A stretch of 42,889 nt of DNA from an uncultured Treponema sp. Lineage in GTDB: Bacteria; Spirochaetota; Spirochaetia; Treponematales; Treponemataceae. The stretch is from positions 1-42,889 of the forward strand of contig CALFIX010000051.1 of assembly GCA_937877515.1 (NCBI GenBank), written 5' to 3'. Positions 33,327 through 40,173 of the stretch are shown here, piece by piece (the first letter of the stretch is position 1; each line of letters opens with the position of its first letter). The notes beneath the pieces were generated by a model. That model searched no databases. It was not told where the DNA came from and saw nothing but the letters and a program-made list of their open reading frames with translations. The position numbers and the translations under genes were made by a program.

Positions 33327-35114
33327 CTAGTTTACCCTCTTATTTCCCCAGAAGTACTCACCAGTTTTATTTCCGTCAATCAGAGTAATGGTAACAGTCT
33401 TTCTCGTATTTCCTTTTTTCTTTGTCCAGTCAACAGCCGCCAAAGCATATCCCTTAAAAGTTCCAACACCGTCTAGGGCAACAGTTAGTTCAGAACCAGA
33501 CAATGTCCATGTTCCTGAATATGCACCAGAAACCTTACCGTCAGAACCAAGAGTCATCTCATTTGATTCTGTAGGAGCAGCATCTGCCAGGCAAACCTCA
33601 ACAGGGGTAGTCTGACCGAAAGGCTTGTAGTTTCCAATTTTAGCATTGCGTACAGTTAAAATTGTGTCGTATGTACCGGAAACATCTTCTACCTTTAAGC
33701 CTGCAAAACCTTCCTTAAAGTTTTCGTCTTCATAATAATCATTCTGATTTAATACAGGCCAGCCGTCACTCGTAAAGAACATTTGATGAACCTGCAGAAA
33801 GAAAATATAACCCGGCATGTAATTTGTTCTGGCATGATTTACAAATACAACCTTACCGTCTTTTGTGCGAAGAATACTTTCGCCCCCCTGACAGCGGAAG
33901 CTGTAGCTGTCTTTTAAAACATGACCGCCAATTATCTTTGAGCCAATTTCGTGATAATCCTGAGAAACTAAAGGAGTCAAAAGCATGCTCTTACCGGAAG
34001 CATCCAGATAAGGACCAGTTACACTCTTTGAGCGTCCGACACCTACACGGTAGTCCCAGTCAAGGCTTCCCATGCTTACAAAAAGATAATAGTAACCATT
34101 TTCGCTGTTATATATAACCTGAGCACCTTCATAAGCTGCACCAAAACCACCGCCAATGCAGACACCAAAGGCACCTTCAACAGTGTCGGAAGGATCATCC
34201 ATTTCCTTACCGTTAGCCGGGTCTACAGGCTTAAGGCTTGTCTTATCCAAATACATAAGGGCAATTCCGCCTTTCCATGAACCGTAAGTCAAACCGTAGC
34301 AAGTTCTGCCCTTAACGTCATATTCCATGAGCTTTCCAGTACCAACATCGGTAACAAACTCCGGATCAATGCAGCCAAACCCCAAAGACATAGAAGCTAC
34401 ATCACCTTCAAAACCATTCATTGTGTCCCACATAGCAGTGTTATAGCAGTAGTAATCTGCAATACTAGGCTCTTCGCTATCCCATGTGCGGTCATTGTAT
34501 GTATAGCGAACAATATTTGATTGCTTATAACTTACCCCAAGCTTAGAAAGAATGGGGCCTAAGGTTTTATCTTTTGAAGCATTACCAGCTGGAATAAAAG
34601 GACCTGTTGGACTTGCAGAAATAGCAAGCGTAATAGCGGCAACCGGGTATCCGGAATTATTTACATCTGTAATAATTCCATGCAGCATATAATAAAGACC
34701 ATTCTGCTTAATTACGGTCGGAGCCCATGAAGAAGCATTTGCATTATTAAAATTAACCCACTTAAGCCACTGCCTGTCCCACTTACGCTGCAGGGCAGAA
34801 GTTGCCAGAGAAGTCCAGGTAACAAGGTCTTTGGAGGTACGAATCTGCAAACCTTTTTGCCCTGCTCCACCGACGGCCGCATCAGTAGAATATACATAAT
34901 AAGTTCCATCATCATCCTGAAAAATCTTCGGATCATGACAGTTAACGATTCCCCAGGTCTCCTGACCACCGGAACCACTCATACTGGCATAACGGGCATA
35001 AACATCCTTTGAAACATCACGGGCAGAAGAACCTTTACCAGCTGCAAAAACAACAGAACTACAGGCAAGACTTAAAACAGAAAGCGTTAAAAGCCCCTTT
35101 GAAAACATTTTCAT
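33327..35114 (-). CDS. Secreted GH43 endo-arabinanase-like enzyme
   Basis: The 595-residue protein begins with a Sec signal peptide (MKMFSKGLLTLSVLSLACSS, cleavage near VFAAG). A GH43 five-bladed propeller follows, with NCHDPKIF (catalytic base Asp), CIDPEFV (second Asp) and VEGAFGV (acid Glu). The last ~110 residues (from about 485) form the small beta-rich domain found at the end of extracellular arabinanases (PTESNEMTLGSDGKVSGAYS). It should cut arabinan side chains of pectin outside the cell. I choose the ATG at 35114, behind GGAAGGAAA; more upstream in-frame ATGs lie beyond the promoter. A Cys in the signal (LACSS) could alternatively be a lipobox. Confidence 0.88.
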   Translation of the reverse strand: MKMFSKGLLTLSVLSLACSSVVFAAGKGSSARDVSKDVYARYASMSGSGGQETWGIVNCHDPKIFQDDDGTYYVYSTDAAVGGAGQKGLQIRTSKDLVTWTSLATSALQRKWDRQWLKWVNFNNANASSWAPTVIKQNGLYYMLHGIITDVNNSGYPVAAITLAISASPTGPFIPAGNASKDKTLGPILSKLGVSYKQSNIVRYTYNDRTWDSEEPSIADYYCYNTAMWDTMNGFEGDVASMSLGFGCIDPEFVTDVGTGKLMEYDVKGRTCYGLTYGSWKGGIALMYLDKTSLKPVDPANGKEMDDPSDTVEGAFGVCIGGGFGAAYEGAQVIYNSENGYYYLFVSMGSLDWDYRVGVGRSKSVTGPYLDASGKSMLLTPLVSQDYHEIGSKIIGGHVLKDSYSFRCQGGESILRTKDGKVVFVNHARTNYMPGYIFFLQVHQMFFTSDGWPVLNQNDYYEDENFKEGFAGLKVEDVSGTYDTILTVRNAKIGNYKPFGQTTPVEVCLADAAPTESNEMTLGSDGKVSGAYSGTWTLSGSELTVALDGVGTFKGYALAAVDWTKKKGNTRKTVTITLIDGNKTGEYFWGNKRVN

Positions 35115-35134
35115 AGCATTTCCTTCCATAAAAA

Positions 35135-35189
35135 TTGATACAAAAAGTAATAACTTGATACAGTATAACACATGTTGTCTAATAATCAA
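35135..35189 (-). promoter_or_regulatory. Arabinanase promoter with two TTGATAC sites 20 bases apart
   Basis: On the minus strand: TTGATT (35184-35189), 16 bases, TATACT (35162-35167). The plus-strand motif TTGATAC occurs at 35155-35161, touching the -10 box and covering the start point, and at 35135-35141 in the leader, just before the Shine-Dalgarno sequence. The 14-mer AAAATTGATACAAA is identical in this promoter (35131-35144) and the importer promoter (33082-33095). Confidence 0.6.
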
Positions 35190-35284
35190 ACAAAATTCAA
35201 CAGAATTTAGTACAAAATTATTTTGCAGGACGTCACTGCATCACACAGAAAAAGTTTATTCATTAAAAAATAAATGCCCCTTGT

Positions 35285-35365
35285 TTTCCCCGCTGTTCGG
35301 GGTTTCATTCTTGCCTTGCAAGAACGCTTCGCGCCCCTGCCATCGGGCGTAAGTGCACCCTGCAT
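35285..35365. other. GC-rich intergenic patch
   Basis: This stretch is clearly richer in GC than the surroundings and contains short palindromes (CCCCG…CGGGG at about 35288-35302, then CTTGC…GCAAG). No coding sequence is visible. With the arabinanase promoter on one side and an AT-rich palindrome (ATATAAAA…TTTTATAT, 35423-35440) before the lipoprotein gene on the other, it fills the 370-base gap. Confidence 0.5.
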
Positions 35366-35484
35366 TTTTTACTTACACGCATCAGTTTCTTTGTAACAAA
35401 ATATTATCTTGTGTTTTTAATGATATAAAAAGTTTTATATGATAAAATGCATCAAAGAGTTTTCTTTTATCAAAAGGGGGAAAT

Positions 35485-36324
35485 ATGAAAACACACAAGG
35501 CTGCACAATTTTTTTCTTGCGCACTTACACTCATTTTACTGTCACTTACTGCATGTCAGACAACAAAAATAAGCATGAACGACTACCAGCCGGTTGCAAT
35601 TCTTACAATATATTCAAACCGCTCCGTACCGTGGCACGTAAATACAGAAACTTCAAAAACATCTTCTTCATACGACGTAGAGCAGACTGACGACGGAGTT
35701 TTAACAGGCCTTTTAAACCGGGCGCTTGATCAAAATGACCCTGAAACAACGCTCGCAAAGGAAAGAATAAACAAGGCTGCCGCACTCTTTACAAACTCCA
35801 TAAAAGATGCAGGCATAGAATCTATTTCCAGAGAAAACTTGCAGAGTTCCAACAGCTATGTAACAGGTGTAAAAAATTTTCTAAGCTACATGGACAGCAA
35901 AATGGCAGCAGACGGCTATGAGGTAGTTTCCAGCTCCAGCAACAAGCTTAACAAAATGATGGCAAAAGAAACAGGTGCCCAGATTATGCTATACGTAAGC
36001 TTCAGATTTGAAAAGCAAAAGGTTATGGACGGAGTTCATGAAGTTGGTGCACAGGCAAGAGTAGACTTAACAGTTTATGGTGCAGGACAGGACGGCAAAA
36101 CCCTTATAAATAAAACATACACTGCCCTTTCTCCAGAATACACAGCTTACAAAAATAATAAATATGACAGAGAAGAACTTTGCTCTTATTTTGATAGCAC
36201 AATTCAAAATGCCATAGACCAGTTTATTATGGATTTAACCGACCCTGTAACGAAAGCCGAAAATCAGGAGGAAGAAGAATTCATTACAATCAGTATTCCT
36301 GGACCCATATTTTCAGAAGACTAA
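35485..36324 (+). CDS. Lipoprotein of unknown function
   Basis: I do not recognise this 279-residue protein. It has a lipoprotein signal peptide ending in LTAC (Cys at about 24). The mature region opens with a strand segment (YQPVAILTIYSNRSVPW), has a Ser/Thr-rich stretch, a helical middle (LFTNSIKDAGIESISRENL) and a beta-rich second half with VGAQARVDLTVYGAGQDGKT, ending in an acidic tail. The layout resembles envelope lipoproteins that handle small-protein or membrane homeostasis, but no function can be assigned. GGGG lies five bases before the ATG. It stands alone, convergent with ychF. Confidence 0.8.
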   Translation: MKTHKAAQFFSCALTLILLSLTACQTTKISMNDYQPVAILTIYSNRSVPWHVNTETSKTSSSYDVEQTDDGVLTGLLNRALDQNDPETTLAKERINKAAALFTNSIKDAGIESISRENLQSSNSYVTGVKNFLSYMDSKMAADGYEVVSSSSNKLNKMMAKETGAQIMLYVSFRFEKQKVMDGVHEVGAQARVDLTVYGAGQDGKTLINKTYTALSPEYTAYKNNKYDREELCSYFDSTIQNAIDQFIMDLTDPVTKAENQEEEEFITISIPGPIFSED

Positions 36325-36339
36325 CATGGAGGTGATTTT

Positions 36340-36360
36340 GCCGTAGCAGGTGCGTACGGC
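36340..36360. other. Stem-loop related to the element near 22850
   Basis: GCCGTA (36340-36345) and TACGGC (36355-36360) form a perfect stem around nine bases. The 14-mer AGCAGGTGCGTACG (36345-36358) also occurs at 22850-22863, where it too sits inside a short inverted repeat (CACAG…CTGTG). Confidence 0.4.
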
Positions 36361-36395
36361 AAACGCCCGCCATAAACCTTCTCGACTTTAAAAGT

Positions 36396-37526
36396 TTATA
36401 CATTGAATTTGAAAAACATTACATCTCCGTCCTGAACGACATATTCTTTTCCTTCCTGACGGTACTTACCGGCTTCCTTTATTTTTGCTTCGGTTCCGTA
36501 CTGGCGTAAATCATCTACAGTATAAACCTCCGCCTTTATAAAGCCTTTTTCAAAATCTGTATGAATTACACCCGCTGCCTGAGGAGCCTTATCACCTTCG
36601 TGAATGGTCCATGCACGGCATTCATCAGGACCACCGGTAAAGAATGTACGTAAGCCCATAAGATGGTATACATGTCTGGCTAAGACAGTAAGACCGCTTT
36701 CTTTTAATCCCACGCTTTCCATAAACTCTTTGCGGTCATTTTCATCTGTTACGTCGCTTAAATCTGCTTCAAATTTTCCGCAAATAACAACGACTTCGCT
36801 TTTACTTTCTGCAGCAATTTTTTTAACAGTTTCTACATAACCATTTGTACCGGACGCAATTGTGTCTTCATCAATGTTGCAGACAAAAACCTGGGGCTTC
36901 ATTGTAAGTAAGTGTAAATCGTAAAGAGCCTCTTTTTCTTCGTCTGTAAGATCAGCCATGCGGGCACACTTACCGTCTTCAAGTAAAGGCTTTATTTTTT
37001 CTGCAGCTGTAAGATAGTGATTGTACTTCTTCTTTTCTTCCGGAGGCATAGAACGAATAAGCTTTGTAACTTTTTCGTTACGCTTATTTAACGTATCTAA
37101 ATCTGCCTGGGCGAGTTCAAAATCAATAGTTAAAATATCACTTTCAGGGTCTATGCTGGCTTCAGTTTTTGCATCATCACGCACATGCTGAATGTCCGGG
37201 TTATCAAAGCAGCGTACAACGTGGGCAATTACTGTGGTTTCGCGAATATTTGCTAAAAACTGGTTTCCAAGACCTTCACCTTTAGAAGCACCCTTTATAA
37301 GACCTGCAATATCTACAAAATCTACGCTTGCAGGAATTTTCTTCTTTGGCTGAAACACACTTGCCATAAAATCTAAGCGTTCATCCGGTAAATCTACCAC
37401 CCCCATGTTCGGGTCAATTGTACAGAAAGGATAATTTTCTGCACTGGCAGGTGTCTTTGTAAGTGCACTGAATATTGTTGATTTTCCTACGTTTGGAAGT
37501 CCTACAATGCCACAGGTAAGTTTCAT
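36396..37526 (-). CDS. ychF: Redox-regulated Obg-like ATPase YchF
   Basis: The 376-residue protein has the YchF order: N-terminal P-loop domain with GLPNVGKST, PFCTIDPN, G3 DIAGLIKGASKGEGLGNQFL and G4-like NIDE (the change that favours ATP over GTP), a helical coiled-coil insertion (about 135-200), and a C-terminal TGS domain with AWTIHEGDKAPQAAGVIHTDFEKGF and YVVQDGDVMFFKFNV. It is a conserved cytoplasmic ribosome-associated ATPase. AAGGA precedes the ATG and its own promoter lies upstream. It follows larB on the same strand after 88 bases. Confidence 0.96.
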   Translation of the reverse strand: MKLTCGIVGLPNVGKSTIFSALTKTPASAENYPFCTIDPNMGVVDLPDERLDFMASVFQPKKKIPASVDFVDIAGLIKGASKGEGLGNQFLANIRETTVIAHVVRCFDNPDIQHVRDDAKTEASIDPESDILTIDFELAQADLDTLNKRNEKVTKLIRSMPPEEKKKYNHYLTAAEKIKPLLEDGKCARMADLTDEEKEALYDLHLLTMKPQVFVCNIDEDTIASGTNGYVETVKKIAAESKSEVVVICGKFEADLSDVTDENDRKEFMESVGLKESGLTVLARHVYHLMGLRTFFTGGPDECRAWTIHEGDKAPQAAGVIHTDFEKGFIKAEVYTVDDLRQYGTEAKIKEAGKYRQEGKEYVVQDGDVMFFKFNV

Positions 37527-37562
37527 TTTTTAAGTCCTTAAAAGCTAAATAATTTTGTGCAC

Positions 37563-37591
37563 ACTATAAACTTTTTTTTTATATTAGGCAA
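37563..37591 (-). promoter_or_regulatory. Promoter of ychF
   Basis: On the minus strand: TTGCCT (37586-37591), 17 bases including an A9 run, TATAGT (37563-37568). A small hairpin, AGGCA with TGCCT, overlaps the -35. Confidence 0.6.
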
Positions 37592-37614
37592 TGAAGTGCC
37601 TCAAAGCTAACTAT

Positions 37615-38298
37615 TTAAACTCTCCCTACTGAAAGCCTGTTTATCTGAGTTGCAATATATCCTGCCCCGTAGCCATTATCTATATTCACAACAGAAACAC
37701 CATTTGCGCAAGAGTTTATCATGGTCAGTAAAGCACTTAAGCCTTCAAAACTCGATCCATATCCCACAGAAGTAGGAACTGCAATAACAGGAACTTTTAC
37801 AAGTCCTCCAATAACACTTGCTAAAGCCCCTTCCATACCGGCAACTGCAACAACGCAATTTGCTTTAGAAAGTAAATCTTTTTTAGAAAGCAGTCTATGA
37901 ATACCGCTTACCCCTACATCATAAAGACGTTCAACATAGGAACCAAAAAATTCTGCAGTTTGACTTGCTTCTTCTGCAACAGGAATATCTGCCGTACCTG
38001 CAGAACATACAACAATGTTACCTAAAAGCTTCTTTTCTTTTCCAACTTTTATAATTCTTGAAATTTTATCATATTCAGCAAAACAAAGCTTTTCTTTTAC
38101 AATATTAAACTGATCTTCTGTAGCACGTGTACCCATAACTTCGCCGTTAGTTTCATAAAGCTTACAAAAAATCTCTTGTAAAAAAGAGTTGTCTTTTCCC
38201 TGACAAAAAACCACTTCAGAAAAGCCTGTACGTTCCTTACGATCTATGTCTAACTTTGCAAAATTTATGTCTTCAAAACCATTTGAATTATTATGCAT
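37615..38298 (-). CDS. larB: LarB-like nickel-pincer cofactor biosynthesis protein
   Basis: The 227-residue protein has the LarB layout. An N-terminal region leads to RTGFSEVVFCQGK and GEVMGTRATEDQ. A PurE-like C-terminal domain has VCSAGTADIPVAEEAS, VAVAGMEGALASVIGGL and VIAVPTSVGYGSS. LarB carboxylates and hydrolyses nicotinic acid adenine dinucleotide, the first step to the nickel pincer nucleotide used by lactate racemase (LarA) and relatives. PurE itself is shorter and lacks the N-terminal part. No larC, larE or larA gene is in the window. An extended -10 ending seven bases before the ATG, with no Shine-Dalgarno sequence, predicts a leaderless mRNA. Confidence 0.88.
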   Translation of the reverse strand: MHNNSNGFEDINFAKLDIDRKERTGFSEVVFCQGKDNSFLQEIFCKLYETNGEVMGTRATEDQFNIVKEKLCFAEYDKISRIIKVGKEKKLLGNIVVCSAGTADIPVAEEASQTAEFFGSYVERLYDVGVSGIHRLLSKKDLLSKANCVVAVAGMEGALASVIGGLVKVPVIAVPTSVGYGSSFEGLSALLTMINSCANGVSVVNIDNGYGAGYIATQINRLSVGRV

Positions 38299-38305
38299 AG
38301 CTTTG

Positions 38306-38314
38306 AGTTTAGCA
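38306..38314 (-). promoter_or_regulatory. Extended -10 promoter giving a leaderless larB mRNA
   Basis: On the minus strand TGC TAAACT (38306-38314) is followed by seven bases and the ATG at 38298. The -35 (GTGCAA at 38329-38334) is poor, consistent with an extended -10 promoter. Confidence 0.55.
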
Positions 38315-38372
38315 TATTAAATAAAACTTTGCACAGATACAATTTTTTACGACATAAAATCTTAAAAATAAC

Positions 38373-38401
38373 TTGACATATACCAGGGGGGGGGGTATAA
38401 T
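38373..38401 (+). promoter_or_regulatory. Promoter with a G10 tract in the -35/-10 spacer
   Basis: TTGACA (38373-38378) and TATAAT (38396-38401), both perfect consensus, are separated by exactly 17 bases, ten of which are an unbroken G run (38386-38395). Gain or loss of single Gs by strand slippage would move the spacer off 17 and change promoter strength. The start point would be near 38408, with the lipoprotein ATG at 38453. Confidence 0.85.
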
Positions 38402-38452
38402 TAAACTAAAGAAATTTTAATTAGAGCTTAAAATGCTCAAAAAGGAGTTTTT

Positions 38453-38938
38453 ATGAAAAAATTTTCTTTAGCGGTAGCTGCATTAGCAGCTTTAATGTGC
38501 ATGGGAATGTTAGTAAGCTGTAACTCAAGCCCATCTGATAACTATTACACAGTTGAAAGTGGAACCATCACAGTTGCTGGAACTTCAGGAAGTACATCAA
38601 TTAGCAACACTACCACAATAAAAAGCGGTTTTGCAGAAGTTATAGAATATAGCTATGCAGAAGCTCAAGGTATAGATGACGTTTCTTCTAACTACACTAT
38701 TGTGAGTATAAGCCTTAACTACATTGATGACGACGGAGACTCTGGTTCTGCAACACTTAGCTTTTATAAAATCAGCGGAACCTATTACATACAAGATAGT
38801 GCAACAGACCAGTTTGTAGAAACAGATGCAATTACAGTTAGTGGTTCTACCATTACTATTAGCGGAACAGTAGCAAAGTATACTTCAGACTCATACAACA
38901 CTACAACAACAGCTAGCCTTACTTTAAAAAAGATGTAA
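38453..38938 (+). CDS. Small lipoprotein behind a poly-G promoter
   Basis: The 161-residue protein has a clear lipoprotein signal (MKKFSLAVAALAALMCMGML, lipobox LVSC, Cys at 23). The mature part is rich in Ser, Thr, Tyr, Asp and Gly and looks all-beta, with alternating strands (TVESGTITVAGTSGSTSIS, then TITISGTVAKYTS). I do not recognise the family. GGAG lies six bases before the ATG. The promoter's G10 spacer suggests phase-variable expression, which fits an exposed surface antigen or adhesin; surface exposure is inferred only. A terminator follows, so it is a single-gene unit. Confidence 0.88.
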   Translation: MKKFSLAVAALAALMCMGMLVSCNSSPSDNYYTVESGTITVAGTSGSTSISNTTTIKSGFAEVIEYSYAEAQGIDDVSSNYTIVSISLNYIDDDGDSGSATLSFYKISGTYYIQDSATDQFVETDAITVSGSTITISGTVAKYTSDSYNTTTTASLTLKKM

Positions 38939-38965
38939 ATTATAGCTAAAAGCTATATATTTTAC

Positions 38966-39012
38966 GCCCCTCTAGAACACGCACTTCACACGCACTAGAG
39001 GTGCATTTTTTT
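38966..39012 (+). terminator. Terminator of the poly-G promoter lipoprotein gene
   Basis: GCCCCTCTAG (38966-38975) pairs with CTAGAGGTGC (38995-39004) with one mismatch, followed by seven T residues after one A. A smaller perfect hairpin (TATAGCT/AGCTATA, 38941-38957) precedes it. Confidence 0.8.
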
Positions 39013-39023
39013 ATTCAAGTAAC

Positions 39024-39440
39024 TTATTCAGCTTCTAACACTACTTCTGCTAAATACGTGTCATAATCACCATGTTTAAAAGTTACGCTTTTATAACCGT
39101 CTTTTGAAACAGTAATTAAAGTGTTTTCTTTTACTTCAGAAAGCGTATATTCTCTCCAAGTTAACATATATGCAAATCTTTTTGAATACAACATATATGT
39201 CGGAATAACGTTTCCATCATCATCTTTATAAGACGACATCTTAGATATTTCAACATCTTCAAGTTTTTCAGTATCTACGGTAACTTCAAAAGTTAAATCT
39301 TCCAAAGAATTACCATTTTCATCATAAACCTGAACATATTTTATTTCTGGACTAGCGGTGTTAAAAACAACCTTAGGACAAGCTACAAACAAAAGCGAGA
39401 AAAGAAAAATAAAAACAGCTAATATATAACATCTTTTCAT
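39024..39440 (-). CDS. Small lipoprotein, tandem paralogue A
   Basis: The 138-residue protein has a signal peptide ending in FVAC (Cys at about 21) followed by PKVVFNTASPEIKYVQVYDE. The rest looks like a small beta-sandwich with a central LTFEVTV strand and a terminal segment VTFKHGDYDTYLAEVVLE, reminiscent of carboxypeptidase-regulatory-like folds. I do not know its function. It begins three bases after the stop of a paralogue that shares the FNTASP motif and overall layout, so they are a tandem duplication in one transcript. A third, broken copy of its signal peptide lies at the window end. Confidence 0.82.
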   Translation of the reverse strand: MKRCYILAVFIFLFSLLFVACPKVVFNTASPEIKYVQVYDENGNSLEDLTFEVTVDTEKLEDVEISKMSSYKDDDGNVIPTYMLYSKRFAYMLTWREYTLSEVKENTLITVSKDGYKSVTFKHGDYDTYLAEVVLEAE

Positions 39441-39443
39441 GTT

Positions 39444-39833
39444 CTAATCTTTTTCTAACTTTACTGTTGTATAATATTTATCACTATCAGATGCATTTAC
39501 AGTAATTATTCCATAGCCAATCTTATTAATTTCAATTTTCGTATTTGCATAAGCATCCGTCAATGAATATTTTCCATAAGTTATAGAATCGCCAAAAAAC
39601 GTAGAAAAAAGTGTATAACATTCGTCATCATTAGATACAACCAAATCTGTAAGCTCTTGTTCATAAAGATATGCAGAAAAAGAAACATTCTCGAGAAATT
39701 CTAAAGTTTCAGAATCTAATACTTCTATGTATAAAATCCTAGGACTTGCTGTATTAAAAATAACATCATAACAAGATTCCAATGAGAAAGAAAAAATCAA
39801 AATACAAACACATAATAAATAATTTTTCTTCAT
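39444..39833 (-). CDS. Small lipoprotein, tandem paralogue B
   Basis: The 129-residue protein has a signal peptide with the loose lipobox LESC and a mature region starting YDVIFNTASPRILYIEVLDS, parallel to its downstream neighbour (VVFNTASPEIKYVQVYDE). The C-terminus TVNASDSDKYYTTVKLEKD parallels the neighbour's end. Function is unknown; lipid anchoring in the envelope is expected. AAGGAG lies seven bases before the ATG and overlaps the stop codon of an upstream gene remnant, suggesting the three were one operon. Confidence 0.82.
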   Translation of the reverse strand: MKKNYLLCVCILIFSFSLESCYDVIFNTASPRILYIEVLDSETLEFLENVSFSAYLYEQELTDLVVSNDDECYTLFSTFFGDSITYGKYSLTDAYANTKIEINKIGYGIITVNASDSDKYYTTVKLEKD

Positions 39834-39843
39834 ATTGTTCTCC

Positions 39844-40074
39844 TTACTTTGTTTTCACAGTTTTAGTTCCGTAATAATACCAAGTTCCGTGTTTTTCCCA
39901 GAATTTTCCATTACAAGAATCTGTTGAATAATTGCTTACAGAAAGACTTAACCCATTTTTTGCATCATAACCATTATCATACACACTTTTTTTCATAAAT
40001 TTAGCTTCTTTACTTTTAGTATATTTTAAGTATAAACCTTGGCATTTAGAATAGTCAATAAAAACATATCTTAC
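39844..40074 (-). pseudogene. Open frame without a start, likely 5'-truncated gene
   Basis: A 76-codon frame runs from just after an in-frame stop (40075-40077) to TAA at 39844-39846. It reads like a real protein end (YSKCQGLYLKYTKSKEAK, later GKFWEKHGTWYYYGTKTVK) but has no ATG, GTG or TTG near its start; the only Met is at residue 27, giving at most 50 residues. Its stop overlaps the Shine-Dalgarno sequence of the downstream lipoprotein gene. It is probably the C-terminal remnant of a secreted or lipoprotein gene; a short functional peptide from the internal ATG is possible. It fills most of the 340-base gap up to the transaldolase promoter. Confidence 0.55.
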
Positions 40075-40114
40075 TTAAAAACCATCACAGCCATGAACAG
40101 TATTAATAACACCC

Positions 40115-40142
40115 TTGACACTGCAAAAAAATCGGCTAAAAT
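40115..40142 (+). promoter_or_regulatory. Promoter of the transaldolase gene
   Basis: TTGACA (40115-40120), 16 bases, TAAAAT (40137-40142). The leader is about 25 bases and includes AGAGGTG before the ATG at 40174. Confidence 0.75.
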
Positions 40143-40173
40143 TGGGTAAACACAAATAATAAAGAGGTGCAAA

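Noticed and set aside
37571..37580. T9 run in the ychF promoter spacer considered as a second phase-variable promoter.
   Set aside because: The run is a short A/T homopolymer in an AT-rich genome where such runs are common, and ychF is a housekeeping gene; evidence is much weaker than for the G10 tract.
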